A stretch of DNA of 64,000 nt from CAZFBA01 sp964517135 (GCA_964517135.1 CAZFBA010000021.1:1-64000), one strand, 5' to 3'. Positions 50,953 to 60,665 are shown, numbered from the stretch's first letter. A program made the numbers and translations. The notes: generated by a model from the letters alone, not told the origin.

Positions 50953-53460
50953 CTAGAACTTGAAGGTTGATCTTAAACCAATGACAGTCATCAGATCGTT
51001 GCTGGTATCGCCAGCACGGTTGATGATGAACTGTACGTTTGGTGTTAAGCTGAAACGATCATTGAGGTGAACTCTATAGTAAGCTTCAATGATGTGTTCC
51101 ATATAAGATCTGTTGTATGTGCCACGGTTAGCTGATACAACTGCGCTATTGTTGGTGTTGTTAACCTGGAAACTATTAGTTTTTCTACCCCAGTTAGGAT
51201 TTGTAGCAAAGAAATTAACACCATCAGCTAAACCAGATGTCATCATAGCACCAGGAACATTAGTTGTGCCGGAATATGCTGAACCATAACCATCTTGTGG
51301 TTTAAGCTGTGCATAACCGATACCAAATACGTCTTTCTTTCTCCAGGGCAGATGCAGAGCATCCATCGGGAGTTCAAGACCCATATTCATGGACTGTTTA
51401 ACACCAAAGAAAGCGCCTGTACGGTTCCACATTGCATTTCTGCCAGTGCCATTTTGTAATGCACTTACGAGAAGTGATTGTGGTCCGGTATCCTGAACAG
51501 CGTAGCTGAAGAATACACCAGAACCTCTATAGAGTTCCTGATTGAAGCCGGTGTAGAAACCTTTGGCATTATCGTTATCATCGAATCTGCCTTGAGAATC
51601 GCCACCACCAACCATGTTACCTTCACCACCAGGCTGAGCACCAGCTGGTACGATACCAAGGTTGAATAAATCTTGATAATATTGACCTAATGTCATTGTA
51701 TCACCAGGAGCTCTACCGGCACCGAATAATACACCTGCCTGAGCAGCAGTTAAACGGATAACGGTGTTAGGATTTCTTACCTGAGCAGCTGTTAAGTTAG
51801 CGCCACCAGGTGCAAAGAAAGATGCACTTAAGTTGGCAACACTTTCTAAACTGTTTGCAGGAAGACCCATTGCTGCTGCAACAAGGTTTCTGTTAGCAGT
51901 GTTATTATCTAATGGTCTACCTGTTTGAGCGTTAAAGAGGTTCTGGAATACTGTTGTGCCCAGAGCTCTTACCGGGTTGCTACCTACACCTCTTGCTGCA
52001 TCGTAAGCTGATGCAAACTGTGTGCCATTATAACCGGTGTTGGTTGTAAGTAAGCTGTTAGAGCCACCACGACCATTCATCCACCAGCCACCTGCATAGA
52101 CATTACCTGGTTTGTCTAACCAGTCTGCAAGCCAGCCCCAGTTATAATTTAAGCTTGCTTCGTATGTTATAGCAAGTGAGCTCATTGCGTCTGCAACGTC
52201 AATTGAACTTAAAGCTGTTTTCAGATCTAAACTATGCCATTTGCCTAAACCTTGATGCCATTCAAAAGCAACAGTCGGGGCAATGACGTTAACCGGAATA
52301 GCAGCGTTGTTTACTAAAGCTGTATTCTGGAATTGTTGTGTTTCATCACCTGTATATGGTGATTTCTGGAATATTTCTCTCCAGTCGATAAGACCGGCTT
52401 TCATTTTTAATGAAAGTTTCCAGTCTTCATCATCCGGTAATAAATTAACACCGGGGAGAATATCTGTTAATAGAGGAATACCACTTCTGAATTCCTGTGT
52501 ATAGTATGCACTATCTAAGAAGATGTTTGCACGGGTATTTGAACCTGTCTGGACAACTTTACCGTTTTGTAAGCTGCTGGTGCCGATACCTTCGTTGAAA
52601 GCACTGGCATCACTTGCTACACGGCTAACGCCTGAAAGAAGGCCATAACCTGTTCCCGGGTTGCCTACATCAGCATTTGAAATTAACGGTGATACACGAC
52701 CAAAAGCACCCACGAGTCTTGTGTGGATTGTACCTTCGCCTATGAGACCTTCACCATCAAGATCTTCTACGATCGGATAGTCAATATTGACACGTACACG
52801 GCCAAGTGCACTGATGGAATCTGCCATACCTTCAACCTGATTGGAGGCAACCTGTCTTACTTCGCCAGGACCATCAGCAAAATAGCCGAAATGTCTCCAG
52901 TGTCCCTGACCATGAAGCGGAGAAGAGTTACCGCCACGGCTGCCGACATCTGCATAAGCGCCTAATGTTACGTCACCGTAAATTTTAAGCTTTTCTAATA
53001 CGGTCAGTCTGTTGTCTTGTTCTTCGTTTTTGGCTTCAATTTTTGCTGCTCTTGCTTCTAAAGCATCTGTTCTTGCTTGAAGAGCTGCGAGTTCTGTTTT
53101 GAATTCTTCCTGTAATCTTGCTAATTTTGCGAGATCTTCTTTGTCTGCTTTCTCTGTGCCTAATCTGGCAATATCTTTACCAATGTGTCTGATTAAGGCG
53201 TTCAGAGCAGCGGCCATTTCGTATCTGGTAGCTTTGTGGTCGCCACGGAATGTTTTGTCTGGATAACCTTCGATTACGTTATACTTTTCTACTAAGTCTC
53301 TAAGTGCATCGAAAGCCCAGCTGCTTCTGTCTACGTCTGATAATTCGTCTACAGAAGTAATACCGTAGGCAGCGTTTGGAGCATATAAGAAAGCCCCACT
53401 GAAACCAGTTACTGCTACACTGGCTGCTAAGAGCATTGGAACTAATTTTTTGCTGTTCAT
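50953..53460 (-). CDS. SLH-domain outer-membrane porin (OprB/iron-uptake-porin-like)
   Basis: The order is a signal peptide (KLVPMLLAASVAVTGFSGA), an SLH domain (~30-90; SSWAFDALRDLVEKY, then IEGYPDKTFRGDHKATRYEM), a coiled coil (~95-160) and a ~650-residue beta-barrel ending in a C-terminal aromatic, FKF. This is the layout of cyanobacterial porins, where the SLH part binds peptidoglycan-linked polymer. ATG 53460 is chosen because it starts the signal peptide and has AGGAG. An in-frame ATG at 53592 also has GGGAG and would add 44 basic residues. Strong terminator; probably an abundant protein. Confidence 0.9.
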   Translation of the reverse strand: MNSKKLVPMLLAASVAVTGFSGAFLYAPNAAYGITSVDELSDVDRSSWAFDALRDLVEKYNVIEGYPDKTFRGDHKATRYEMAAALNALIRHIGKDIARLGTEKADKEDLAKLARLQEEFKTELAALQARTDALEARAAKIEAKNEEQDNRLTVLEKLKIYGDVTLGAYADVGSRGGNSSPLHGQGHWRHFGYFADGPGEVRQVASNQVEGMADSISALGRVRVNIDYPIVEDLDGEGLIGEGTIHTRLVGAFGRVSPLISNADVGNPGTGYGLLSGVSRVASDASAFNEGIGTSSLQNGKVVQTGSNTRANIFLDSAYYTQEFRSGIPLLTDILPGVNLLPDDEDWKLSLKMKAGLIDWREIFQKSPYTGDETQQFQNTALVNNAAIPVNVIAPTVAFEWHQGLGKWHSLDLKTALSSIDVADAMSSLAITYEASLNYNWGWLADWLDKPGNVYAGGWWMNGRGGSNSLLTTNTGYNGTQFASAYDAARGVGSNPVRALGTTVFQNLFNAQTGRPLDNNTANRNLVAAAMGLPANSLESVANLSASFFAPGGANLTAAQVRNPNTVIRLTAAQAGVLFGAGRAPGDTMTLGQYYQDLFNLGIVPAGAQPGGEGNMVGGGDSQGRFDDNDNAKGFYTGFNQELYRGSGVFFSYAVQDTGPQSLLVSALQNGTGRNAMWNRTGAFFGVKQSMNMGLELPMDALHLPWRKKDVFGIGYAQLKPQDGYGSAYSGTTNVPGAMMTSGLADGVNFFATNPNWGRKTNSFQVNNTNNSAVVSANRGTYNRSYMEHIIEAYYRVHLNDRFSLTPNVQFIINRAGDTSNDLMTVIGLRSTFKF

Positions 53461-53936
53461 AAAGTCTACTCCTACAATCAAATTACTTCTCTCAATCCCT
53501 GAAGGGTCTTTAACAGAGTTTGAGGTTTGGGTTTGCCTCTTAAGGAAGCTTAATCTAAACTTTTTAAGGATTTGTTTTTTGAGTGTGTTCATTTAGACTC
53601 CCTTTTGTTTAGATCTCATACCATAAAGCCTTTTAAGCTAAGTTTTTTGCTATTGCCTGAAGGCCGGTATGTTTACTGTGTTTCCTTTTGAGAGATTCCC
53701 TTTTTTTCCTCTGTGAGCCTTGAATCGCTCAAGGTCACTGACTATTTTAGGCAATAAATTAGCTATTCCTTGATTTCTTTGCATATTCTTTATCTGATCA
53801 CTTTACAAAATTTAACATAAATTTGAAAATTGCATAAATATACATATATTTTCTTACTTGTAATAACCACCATATAAAGCTTCTGACCATTTATAATCTG
53901 TCAACTACTTTTTTATGCACTACATTTATTACATAA

Positions 53937-53984
53937 GAGATCTCTGATTAATTTAAAAGTTCACAGATTCAAAAAATTGAAGTC
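53937..53984 (-). repeat. 3'-UTR repeat element, copy after the coiled-coil gene
   Basis: It contains GAGATCTCTGATTAATTTAA and GTTCACAGATTCAAAAAATT, diverged slightly from the copies at 45882 and 49691. It lies 65 bases past the stop codon of the gene at 54050. Confidence 0.65.
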
Positions 53985-54012
53985 AAAAAAAAGCGATGTA
54001 TTTAAACACCGC
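53985..54012 (-). terminator. Rho-independent terminator after the coaD operon
   Basis: On the minus strand GCGGTGT and ACATCGC form a stem (one G-T pair) around TTAAAT, followed by eight T residues. It ends the coaD/coiled-coil transcript. Confidence 0.75.
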
Positions 54013-54049
54013 CTTAAGGTTTTTAACCCCTTGTGATAGCTCAATTAGC

Positions 54050-54694
54050 CTACATGCTGTTTGTTGAGGTGCATGCAGCGTTGTTTTGCTTTGTCCGGTG
54101 TGGGGGTCCATTAACACTATGAGTGTTTGATGAGGAAGTTTTATGCATATTTGCCATACTAGCCACTGAATCGGCCTTTAGTCTGGCCAGATGCTTTTGT
54201 CCATTTCGTACAATAGTTTGAAGATCGGTCAGATCTTTTTCAAGACTACTTAAAACTCTTTCTGCATATTGATCAGCACCCTCTTTGGTTGCCATTGCTT
54301 CATTAATTGCGTGAGTTCTAATATCTTCTGCTTCTTCTCTGGCCTGTTTTCTCATATATTCTGCTTCTGCAATGACCTGCTGCCTAATTCTATCGGCTTC
54401 GGACTGAACAGCTTTGAGCAATTCTGATTCACTCAGAAGAAGTTCTGCCTGAGCTTTAGCATCAGAAAGCAGTTGATTGGCCCTTCTTTGAGATTCAAGC
54501 TGTATTTCATCTCTTCTTTTGATAATACTTTGAGATTCAGAAATCTCTGAAGGCAGTGATGTTCTCACTTTATCCAGCATGTCTATTATTTTTTCGTGTG
54601 GTACAATATACCAGGGTGTTAGAGGAATTGGGTATCCCTTAATTACTAACATTTCTATTTTGTCTAATAGTTTATAAACGCTATTCACAGTCAT
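54050..54694 (-). CDS. Coiled-coil protein, DivIVA/ATP-synthase-b-like
   Basis: This 214-residue soluble protein has a short N-terminal region (SVYKLLDKIEMLVIKGYPIP) and a long charged helix (~60-175) rich in Ala/Glu/Arg (QVIAEAEYMRKQAREEAEDI). It resembles DivIVA- or F0-b-type coiled coils. A Ser/Asn/His-rich tail follows. No enzyme motif. It starts 2 bases after coaD, so it is co-transcribed. A similar gene is commonly beside coaD in some bacteria. Its role is unknown. Confidence 0.65.
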   Translation of the reverse strand: MTVNSVYKLLDKIEMLVIKGYPIPLTPWYIVPHEKIIDMLDKVRTSLPSEISESQSIIKRRDEIQLESQRRANQLLSDAKAQAELLLSESELLKAVQSEADRIRQQVIAEAEYMRKQAREEAEDIRTHAINEAMATKEGADQYAERVLSSLEKDLTDLQTIVRNGQKHLARLKADSVASMANMHKTSSSNTHSVNGPPHRTKQNNAACTSTNSM

Positions 54695-54696
54695 TT

Positions 54697-55194
54697 TTAA
54701 ACCTCATTCTCCCGTAACTTACTAAAATGTTCATTAACACAGTGTGGTACTACGTCAGATATATCTCCTCCGAGGAAGCAAATTTCTTTCACTATACTTG
54801 AAGAAAGAAAGGCATATTTCAGGCTACACATCAGAAAAACAGTTTCTATATCAGGGTTCATGTTTTTATTGGCCTGATACATTTGAAGTTCTTTTTCAAA
54901 ATCAGAAAGAGCTCTCAGGCCTCTAATAAGGACACTGGCATTTTTTTGAACTGCATAACTAACTGTAAGGCCTTTGAAGCTATCAACTTCAACATAACTC
55001 ATACTGGCCGTAGCAGTTTTAATTAGTTCCAGCCGCTTTTTGGTTGATAACAACGGCTTTTTTGCCGGGTTTTCCAGTACTGCTATTATTACTTTGTCAA
55101 AGAGCGTTTGAGCACGGGCCAAAATGTCTAGATGTCCATTGGTTATCGGGTCAAAACTTCCAGGATATACAGCTATTTTCACAATTTTTCCCAT
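54697..55194 (-). CDS. coaD: Pantetheine-phosphate adenylyltransferase
   Basis: CoaD makes dephospho-CoA from phosphopantetheine and ATP, the fourth step of CoA synthesis. The nucleotidyltransferase motif YPGSFDPITNGHLDIL contains the TxGH site; VLIRGLRALSDFEKELQM binds pantetheine, and AFLSSSIVKEI is the C-terminal ISSTxVRE equivalent. At 165 residues it is full length. It is first in a two-gene leftward operon. Confidence 0.95.
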   Translation of the reverse strand: MGKIVKIAVYPGSFDPITNGHLDILARAQTLFDKVIIAVLENPAKKPLLSTKKRLELIKTATASMSYVEVDSFKGLTVSYAVQKNASVLIRGLRALSDFEKELQMYQANKNMNPDIETVFLMCSLKYAFLSSSIVKEICFLGGDISDVVPHCVNEHFSKLRENEV

Positions 55195-55668
55195 CAGTGG
55201 ATATTAGTAAACAAATAAATATTATATCTTTCAATTCATTATATAATTGGATGCATAAGTTATCATAAATTATTAATAAAGATTTGAATTTTTTGTTCTT
55301 TAAATATGCCAGAAAGCCTTCTCTCTGGCAGCATAAACACTCTACTTAACATTAAAATTTTTGCTTAACAATTGATAGAAACCAGGCAGCAAATGTTTCA
55401 ATTGTGTAACATTTTACATATTTACCTGTGTTACATATTCAGCTAAATTTCTTTGTATACGTGGATTTACAGCATTATCAAGAAAAAAATATTCATTCTT
55501 AATGACAAAAATATAACCTTAATAACGTCATAGGTATTCAGGGTTTTATAGATACAGGGCTTCTTTATGTCATTTAGTATATAGTGATAGAACTTGTTAT
55601 TTTCAATTATTTTAAAACACAAGCCCTGCAATAAAATGCAGGGCAAATGCTTTTGAAGGTATTGATTG
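55195..55668. other. Intergenic region upstream of coaD
   Basis: This 474-base AT-rich gap has no gene. It contains a hairpin GCCAGA..TCTGGC (about 55308-55330) of unknown role and the terminator of the pruA-type operon at 55612-55644. The coaD promoter must lie near 55195-55300. Confidence 0.45.
55612..55644 (-). terminator. Rho-independent terminator of the aldehyde dehydrogenase operon
   Basis: On the minus strand GCCCTGCA and TGCAGGGC form an 8-bp stem around TTTTAT, followed by TTGTGTTTT, 25 bases past the stop codon. Confidence 0.8.
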
Positions 55669-57339
55669 CTAGCTTATCCTTGCCATCAATGCCCTGAGTG
55701 GGTTCTCTGATTCCATAAACGGGTATCTATAATCTTCAGGAGGCACAAAGTTTTCTTTAATAGTCCTCGGGCTGGCCCATCTGAGAAGGTTTGTATAAAA
55801 ACCTGCTTTATCATTGGTACCAGAGGCTCTACCACCTCCGAAAGGTTGCTGTCCTACGACAGACCCGGTGGGTTTATCATTGATATAAAAGTTACCGGCA
55901 GCATTTTTAAGCTTATTTGAAGCCAGTTCAACAATTTTTCTATCCCGGGCAAAAATTGCACCTGTCAGGGCATAAGGAGAAGTCTGGTCACATATATCAA
56001 GTGTTTCTTCAAATTTAGCATCCTGATAGACATAAATAGTCAGCACCGGTGCGAATAATTCTTCTTCCATAGTTACAAAATGCGGGTCTCTGGCCAGTAT
56101 AACAGTAGGCTCAATAAAATAACCTTCTGACTTATCTCCATTGCCACCAAAAATTACTTCTGCGTCAGGGCTATTTCTGGCTTCATCGATGTATTTCATT
56201 GTTCCGTCAAATGAAGACTCGTCTATAATAGCATTAAAGAATTTGAAATCCTGCGTACTGCCTGTATTCTTTTTGATATCTTCTATAAGGATATTGAGTT
56301 TGTCTTTCAAATCAGGCCATTTAGATTCAGGTATATATGCTCTTGATGCTGCAGAACACTTTTGGCCCTGATATTCATAGGAACCTCTAACCAGAGCAAC
56401 CGCAACCTGAGTAGTATCAGCAGAATTATGCATAAATACAAAGTCTTTTCCGCCTGTTTCGCCTACTATTCTGGGGTAATCTTTATATTTTTCAATATTT
56501 CCACCGATAGTTTTCCACATTTGATGGAATACTCCAGTAGATCCTGTAAAGTGGACTCCTGACAATCTGGGATGATTCAGCACTTTATCACCTATAGAGC
56601 TGCCACTACCGGGAATAAAGTTAATTACACCATCAGGTAAGCCTGCTTCCTGGAATAGTCTCATGATATAATATGCACTCAAAACAGCCGTAGATGCTGG
56701 TTTCCACACGACAGTATTGCCCATCATAGCTGGAGATGAAGGCAGGTTACCGGCAATTGCTGTAAAATTAAAGGGGGTAACAGCAAAAATAAAACCTTCT
56801 AACGGCCTGTATTCAAGCCTGTTCCAGGTGCCATCAGGGTTGTGCATTGGCTGTTCAGAATAAATTTGCTGCATATAATATGCATTAAACCTTAAAAAGT
56901 CTGCCAGCTCACAGGCAGCGTCAAGTTCAGCCTGCACAGGGTTTTTACTCTGGTTGAGCATTGTTGAGGCATTCAAGATATAGCGATACTTTGTAGAGAT
57001 AAGCTCTGCTGCTTTCATAAAGATTGCTGCACGGTCACACCAGTGAAGGCTTTCCCATTCTTTTTTGGCCTTTAGTGCAGATTCTATAGCAAGGTTAATC
57101 TCATTTTCACCTGCCTTATGATATTCTGCAAGAACATGGGCATGTTCATGGGGGCAGATGCATTTTCCTGTTTTGCCTGTTTTGATTTCTGATCCGCCAA
57201 TAATTAACGGTATTTCAATTTTATTATTATACTGTCTATCTATTTCTTTTAGTAAAAGGTTTTTTTCTTTTGAACCAGGGGCATACCCCAGGACAGGTTC
57301 ATTTTTAGGTAATGGTATTTGAAAAACTCCGTTAGACAT
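55669..57339 (-). CDS. pruA: L-glutamate gamma-semialdehyde (P5C) dehydrogenase
   Basis: This ALDH4-type enzyme of 556 residues oxidises glutamate semialdehyde (pyrroline-5-carboxylate) to glutamate with NAD+, the last step of proline breakdown. Marks: AVTPFNFTAIAGNLPSSPAM, WKPASTAVLSAY, GVHFTGSTGVF, the glutamate base in IVGETGGKDFVF, and the nucleophile Cys in YEYQGQKCSAASRAY. The C-terminal PTGSVVGQQPFGGGRASGTN is typical of the monofunctional form. It lies 12 bases after the ALDH7-type gene. No proline dehydrogenase is in the window. Confidence 0.93.
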   Translation of the reverse strand: MSNGVFQIPLPKNEPVLGYAPGSKEKNLLLKEIDRQYNNKIEIPLIIGGSEIKTGKTGKCICPHEHAHVLAEYHKAGENEINLAIESALKAKKEWESLHWCDRAAIFMKAAELISTKYRYILNASTMLNQSKNPVQAELDAACELADFLRFNAYYMQQIYSEQPMHNPDGTWNRLEYRPLEGFIFAVTPFNFTAIAGNLPSSPAMMGNTVVWKPASTAVLSAYYIMRLFQEAGLPDGVINFIPGSGSSIGDKVLNHPRLSGVHFTGSTGVFHQMWKTIGGNIEKYKDYPRIVGETGGKDFVFMHNSADTTQVAVALVRGSYEYQGQKCSAASRAYIPESKWPDLKDKLNILIEDIKKNTGSTQDFKFFNAIIDESSFDGTMKYIDEARNSPDAEVIFGGNGDKSEGYFIEPTVILARDPHFVTMEEELFAPVLTIYVYQDAKFEETLDICDQTSPYALTGAIFARDRKIVELASNKLKNAAGNFYINDKPTGSVVGQQPFGGGRASGTNDKAGFYTNLLRWASPRTIKENFVPPEDYRYPFMESENPLRALMARIS

Positions 57340-57351
57340 TTTATCTCCTTT

Positions 57352-58887
57352 CTAATTAATGTTAAAATCAATGCCCTGTGCGAGAGGCATCTCTTTACCC
57401 CAGTTAATAGTATTAGTTTGCCTTCTCATATAAACTTTCCAGGAATCAGAACCGCTTTCACGACCGCCTCCAGTATCTTTTTCTCCTCCGAATGCACCAC
57501 CGATTTCGGCTCCACTGGTGCCTATATTGACATTGGCTATACCGCAGTCGCTTCCACGGGGGCTGAGAAACAGTTCACTGTAATATACAGACCCTGTGAA
57601 TATTGATGATGAAAGACCCTGAGGTACGTTATTATGGTATTCCAGGGCTTCATCAATATCTTCATACTCTATAATGTAGAGTATTGGTGCAAAAGTTTCT
57701 TCCTGAACAATTTCAAATTCGTTTTTTGCTTCTATGATGGTTGGTTCCACATAGAATCCACCCTCATAACCAGCAATAGCAGTACGTTTGCCACCGCATA
57801 ATACTTTTCCGCCTTCTGATTTAGCTTTTTCGATAGCTGCCATCATTTCTTCGATAGCTTTTTCATCTATTACAGGTCCCATCAGTGTATTATTATCAAG
57901 CGGGTTACCTATACGTACCTTTGTATAGGCGTCAACAAGTGCTGTAACAAACTTTTCTTTGATTGATTTGTGAATAATTATCCTTCTGGTGCTTGTACAG
58001 CGCTGTCCTGCTGTTCCTACAGCACCAAAAAGAGTAGCTTTAACGGCCATCTCAAGGTTAGCATCTTCTGTTACAATAATTGCATTATTGCCGCCAAGCT
58101 CAAGCAATGATCTGCCAAGTCTTTTAGCTACCTGTTCACCTATATTGCGGCCCATGTTACAACTTCCTGTAGCACTGATTAGCGGTATTCTTTTGTCACA
58201 AACCATTTTGTTGCCAACATCTCTTCCGCTGCCTATAATCAGGTTAAACAGGCCATCAAGGTCATAGTCATCAACTATGGGGGCTATAATATTCTGGACT
58301 GCTACTGCGGTAAGTGGGGTTTTTGAACTTGGTTTCCAGATAACAGGATCACCGCAAACGCAGGCTAAAAGGCTATTCCAGCTCCAGACTGCAACAGGAA
58401 AGTTAAAAGCTGTAATCACACCAATGATACCAAGTGGATGCCACTGTTCCATCATGCGGTGGTTTGGCCGTTCACTGGCAATGGTTAAACCGTAAAGCTG
58501 GCGAGAAAGACCAACAGCAAAGTCTGCTATGTCTATCATCTCCTGGACTTCTCCCAGGCCTTCCATTTTAATCTTGCCCATTTCAAGCGTTACCAGTTCT
58601 CCTAGAGGTTCTTTATATTCTCTTAACCTGTTTCCTATTTCTCTTACAACCTCACCTCTTTTAGGAGCTGGGGTCATACGCCACTTTTTAAAGGCTTCCT
58701 GTGCTTTTTTTACTATTATTTCATAATCTTCACCTGTTGCCTGAATAATACCTGCAATTGGTTTGCCATCTACAGGTGAATATGATATGAGTTCTTTGCC
58801 TTTTGTTGTCATCCACGATTTTGATCCACCTGTTGTGGCTCCGCTGTTGGTTTCTTTTATACTTAGTTTGTCTAAAATCTTATGCAC
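57352..58887 (-). CDS. ALDH7-family aldehyde dehydrogenase (aminoadipate-semialdehyde type)
   Basis: This 511-residue enzyme matches ALDH7/antiquitin. Marks: GIIGVITAFNFPVAVWSWNS, CGDPVIWKPSSKTPLTAVA, SATGSCNMGRNI, ELGGNNAIIV with the catalytic Glu, GQRCTSTRRIIIHKS with the nucleophile Cys, and GAFGGEKDTGGGRESGSDSW. Members oxidise alpha-aminoadipic semialdehyde in lysine breakdown. Paired with pruA, it suggests an amino-acid catabolic operon. A LysR gene is divergent 137 bases upstream. Confidence 0.9.
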   Translation of the reverse strand: MHKILDKLSIKETNSGATTGGSKSWMTTKGKELISYSPVDGKPIAGIIQATGEDYEIIVKKAQEAFKKWRMTPAPKRGEVVREIGNRLREYKEPLGELVTLEMGKIKMEGLGEVQEMIDIADFAVGLSRQLYGLTIASERPNHRMMEQWHPLGIIGVITAFNFPVAVWSWNSLLACVCGDPVIWKPSSKTPLTAVAVQNIIAPIVDDYDLDGLFNLIIGSGRDVGNKMVCDKRIPLISATGSCNMGRNIGEQVAKRLGRSLLELGGNNAIIVTEDANLEMAVKATLFGAVGTAGQRCTSTRRIIIHKSIKEKFVTALVDAYTKVRIGNPLDNNTLMGPVIDEKAIEEMMAAIEKAKSEGGKVLCGGKRTAIAGYEGGFYVEPTIIEAKNEFEIVQEETFAPILYIIEYEDIDEALEYHNNVPQGLSSSIFTGSVYYSELFLSPRGSDCGIANVNIGTSGAEIGGAFGGEKDTGGGRESGSDSWKVYMRRQTNTINWGKEMPLAQGIDFNIN

Positions 58888-59024
58888 TATTTGTTTCCTC
58901 CGTTATTCATTGACCCGAATCCAAAGAGTCTTTCTCTATTGAATTCTAAATTAATCTGTGCCATAATTCAAATTCAAATTATTTAAATTTTATATGAATA
59001 TAATTCATACTAAAGGCAAAATTT

Positions 59025-59924
59025 ATGGATCTAAACCAGCTTAAAACATTCTATGTACTGGGTAAAGTAGGCAGTTTCACTGAAACGGCAAAGCAAATGT
59101 ATGTCTCTCAATCAGCTATAAGCCACTCTATAAAGAAGCTTGAGAATACAACAGGCACTAAACTATTGACCAGAAAAGGCAGACACCTATCACTAACAAC
59201 AGCCGGTAAAGAACTGTTTAAAACATGCGAAACAATTTTCTTTGAAATTGAAAAAGCAAAAGAAAATATAGAATCATACAAGAAGAAATTCTCAGGAGAA
59301 ATAAACATTGGAAGCCCTGTAGAATTTGGATCTACAATTCTCATAAGACATATGAAAAACTTTCTTGTGAATAACCCGGGCCTTAAGGTTGATTTCTACC
59401 TCTCAAATGACCTGTCAAAACTGCTGCTGATAGAAGAGGTCGACTTTATAATTGATTGCAAAGAACATTTTTTGCCAAATATCGAAAAAATAAAGCTTTT
59501 TCAAGAACAATATGTCGTTATAGCCTCTCCAGAATTTGTTAAACATAATAAAATTCACGCTATTGCTGATCTTGAAAGAATACCCATTTTGTCAATGGAT
59601 AAAGAAATAACCTGGTGGAAGAATTTTCTGGTTTCACTAGATACCTCAAACAGACCATCATTCAAACATATTATGCAAATAAACCACATTAGAGGGCTTA
59701 TAAACGGTGCTATACAGGGTATCGGGGTTAGTTTTGTACCAAGATATACCGTGCTTAACGAGCTGTCAGAAGGCATCCTGCAGGAGCTATTCCCTGAAAT
59801 TCAACCTCTGGCTGATCACTTCTGCATCTATATCAAAAAAGAAAAGCTGATGAAAGAACCTAACAGAATACTCGTTGATTATCTAACAACCATAAGACCT
59901 GCCGAATTTTCAGGTTTCGATTAA
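59025..59924 (+). CDS. LysR family transcriptional regulator
   Basis: Standard 299-residue LysR protein: N-terminal winged helix (LNQLKTFYVLGKVGSFTETA, then VSQSAISHSIKKLE) and a C-terminal periplasmic-binding-like effector domain (INIGSPVEFGSTILI onward). It is divergent from the aldehyde dehydrogenase operon and most likely controls it, possibly with an amino-acid-derived inducer. The isochorismatase-like gene follows by 22 bases and may be co-transcribed. Confidence 0.93.
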   Translation: MDLNQLKTFYVLGKVGSFTETAKQMYVSQSAISHSIKKLENTTGTKLLTRKGRHLSLTTAGKELFKTCETIFFEIEKAKENIESYKKKFSGEINIGSPVEFGSTILIRHMKNFLVNNPGLKVDFYLSNDLSKLLLIEEVDFIIDCKEHFLPNIEKIKLFQEQYVVIASPEFVKHNKIHAIADLERIPILSMDKEITWWKNFLVSLDTSNRPSFKHIMQINHIRGLINGAIQGIGVSFVPRYTVLNELSEGILQELFPEIQPLADHFCIYIKKEKLMKEPNRILVDYLTTIRPAEFSGFD

Positions 59925-59946
59925 CTTAGCCAGAAAAGGATTTAAA

Positions 59947-60654
59947 ATGGATAATAACTATAATAGACCAGCCACACCAGCAGAAAACGAAATTATAAAG
60001 AGTTTAAAACAAAAAACAAAGGATATTTTACACCTATGGAACAGAGAAAACCACGTTTTTCAAGTGCAAAAAGATAATGCTGCTCTGATAGTTGTAGATA
60101 TGCAAACTTATTATTGCACAAAAGCACTGCAAATAAGCTTCTTTGATTTTGAAATTGTCATTGAAAATATTAACCGGCTTGTAAAACAGTGCCATAGCGA
60201 AAATATTCCTGTTATCTGGTTGAGACAGAACTTTTCTATTGATGAAAAATCTGATGATTCTGGTCTTTACGCTGATCTACACAGCAAACCTATCGATAAA
60301 GACCTTTGTAACTTCAACAATGGAACAAACATAGATAAATCCATGCTCATAGACAGCAATAACGATTATCAGATTACCAAAAAACGCTACAGTGCTTTTA
60401 TTAATGGCTCTTCAGAAATTACTGATGTTTTAAAAAAAATTAACCGCTCACAGCTTATTTTTACCGGAATACTGGCCAATGTCTGCGTTGAATCATCTAT
60501 AAGAGACGCTATGCAGCTTGATTACAAAACATTTATTGTATCTGATGCAACTACATCCTTTGACAGAGTAATTCATGAGGTAACCATGACCAACATAAGA
60601 CTCTTCTTCGGTGATGTTTACTCTACTGAAGAAATGTTAAAAGCCTTAAAATAA
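59947..60654 (+). CDS. Isochorismatase-like cysteine hydrolase
   Basis: This 235-residue protein has the catalytic triad of the family: D51 in LIVVDMQTYY, Lys in ITKKRYSAF (K145/K146), and C180 in GILANVCVESSIRDAM. Members hydrolyse nicotinamide, N-carbamoyl compounds, ureides or isochorismate. Context beside a LysR gene and amino-acid catabolic dehydrogenases favours an amide or carbamoyl hydrolase, but this is inference. Confidence 0.88.
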   Translation: MDNNYNRPATPAENEIIKSLKQKTKDILHLWNRENHVFQVQKDNAALIVVDMQTYYCTKALQISFFDFEIVIENINRLVKQCHSENIPVIWLRQNFSIDEKSDDSGLYADLHSKPIDKDLCNFNNGTNIDKSMLIDSNNDYQITKKRYSAFINGSSEITDVLKKINRSQLIFTGILANVCVESSIRDAMQLDYKTFIVSDATTSFDRVIHEVTMTNIRLFFGDVYSTEEMLKALK

Positions 60655-60665
60655 GTACAGGCATG

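Larger units (their letters stand above)
53461..54049. other. Long leader and promoter region of the porin gene
   Basis: Upstream of the porin start lies an in-frame extension with its own ATG (53592). Beyond it is a possibly structured leader. On the minus strand GTGACCTTGA..TCAAGGCTCAC (53718-53743) makes an 11-bp hairpin with one bulge, followed by purine-rich GAGGAAAAAAAGGG. No known riboswitch was recognised. The far end holds a repeat element and a terminator. Confidence 0.45.

Noticed and set aside
53600..53780. Known riboswitch upstream of the porin gene
   Set aside because: The hairpin does not match cyclic-di-GMP, manganese, fluoride, cobalamin or other consensus cores that I could recall.
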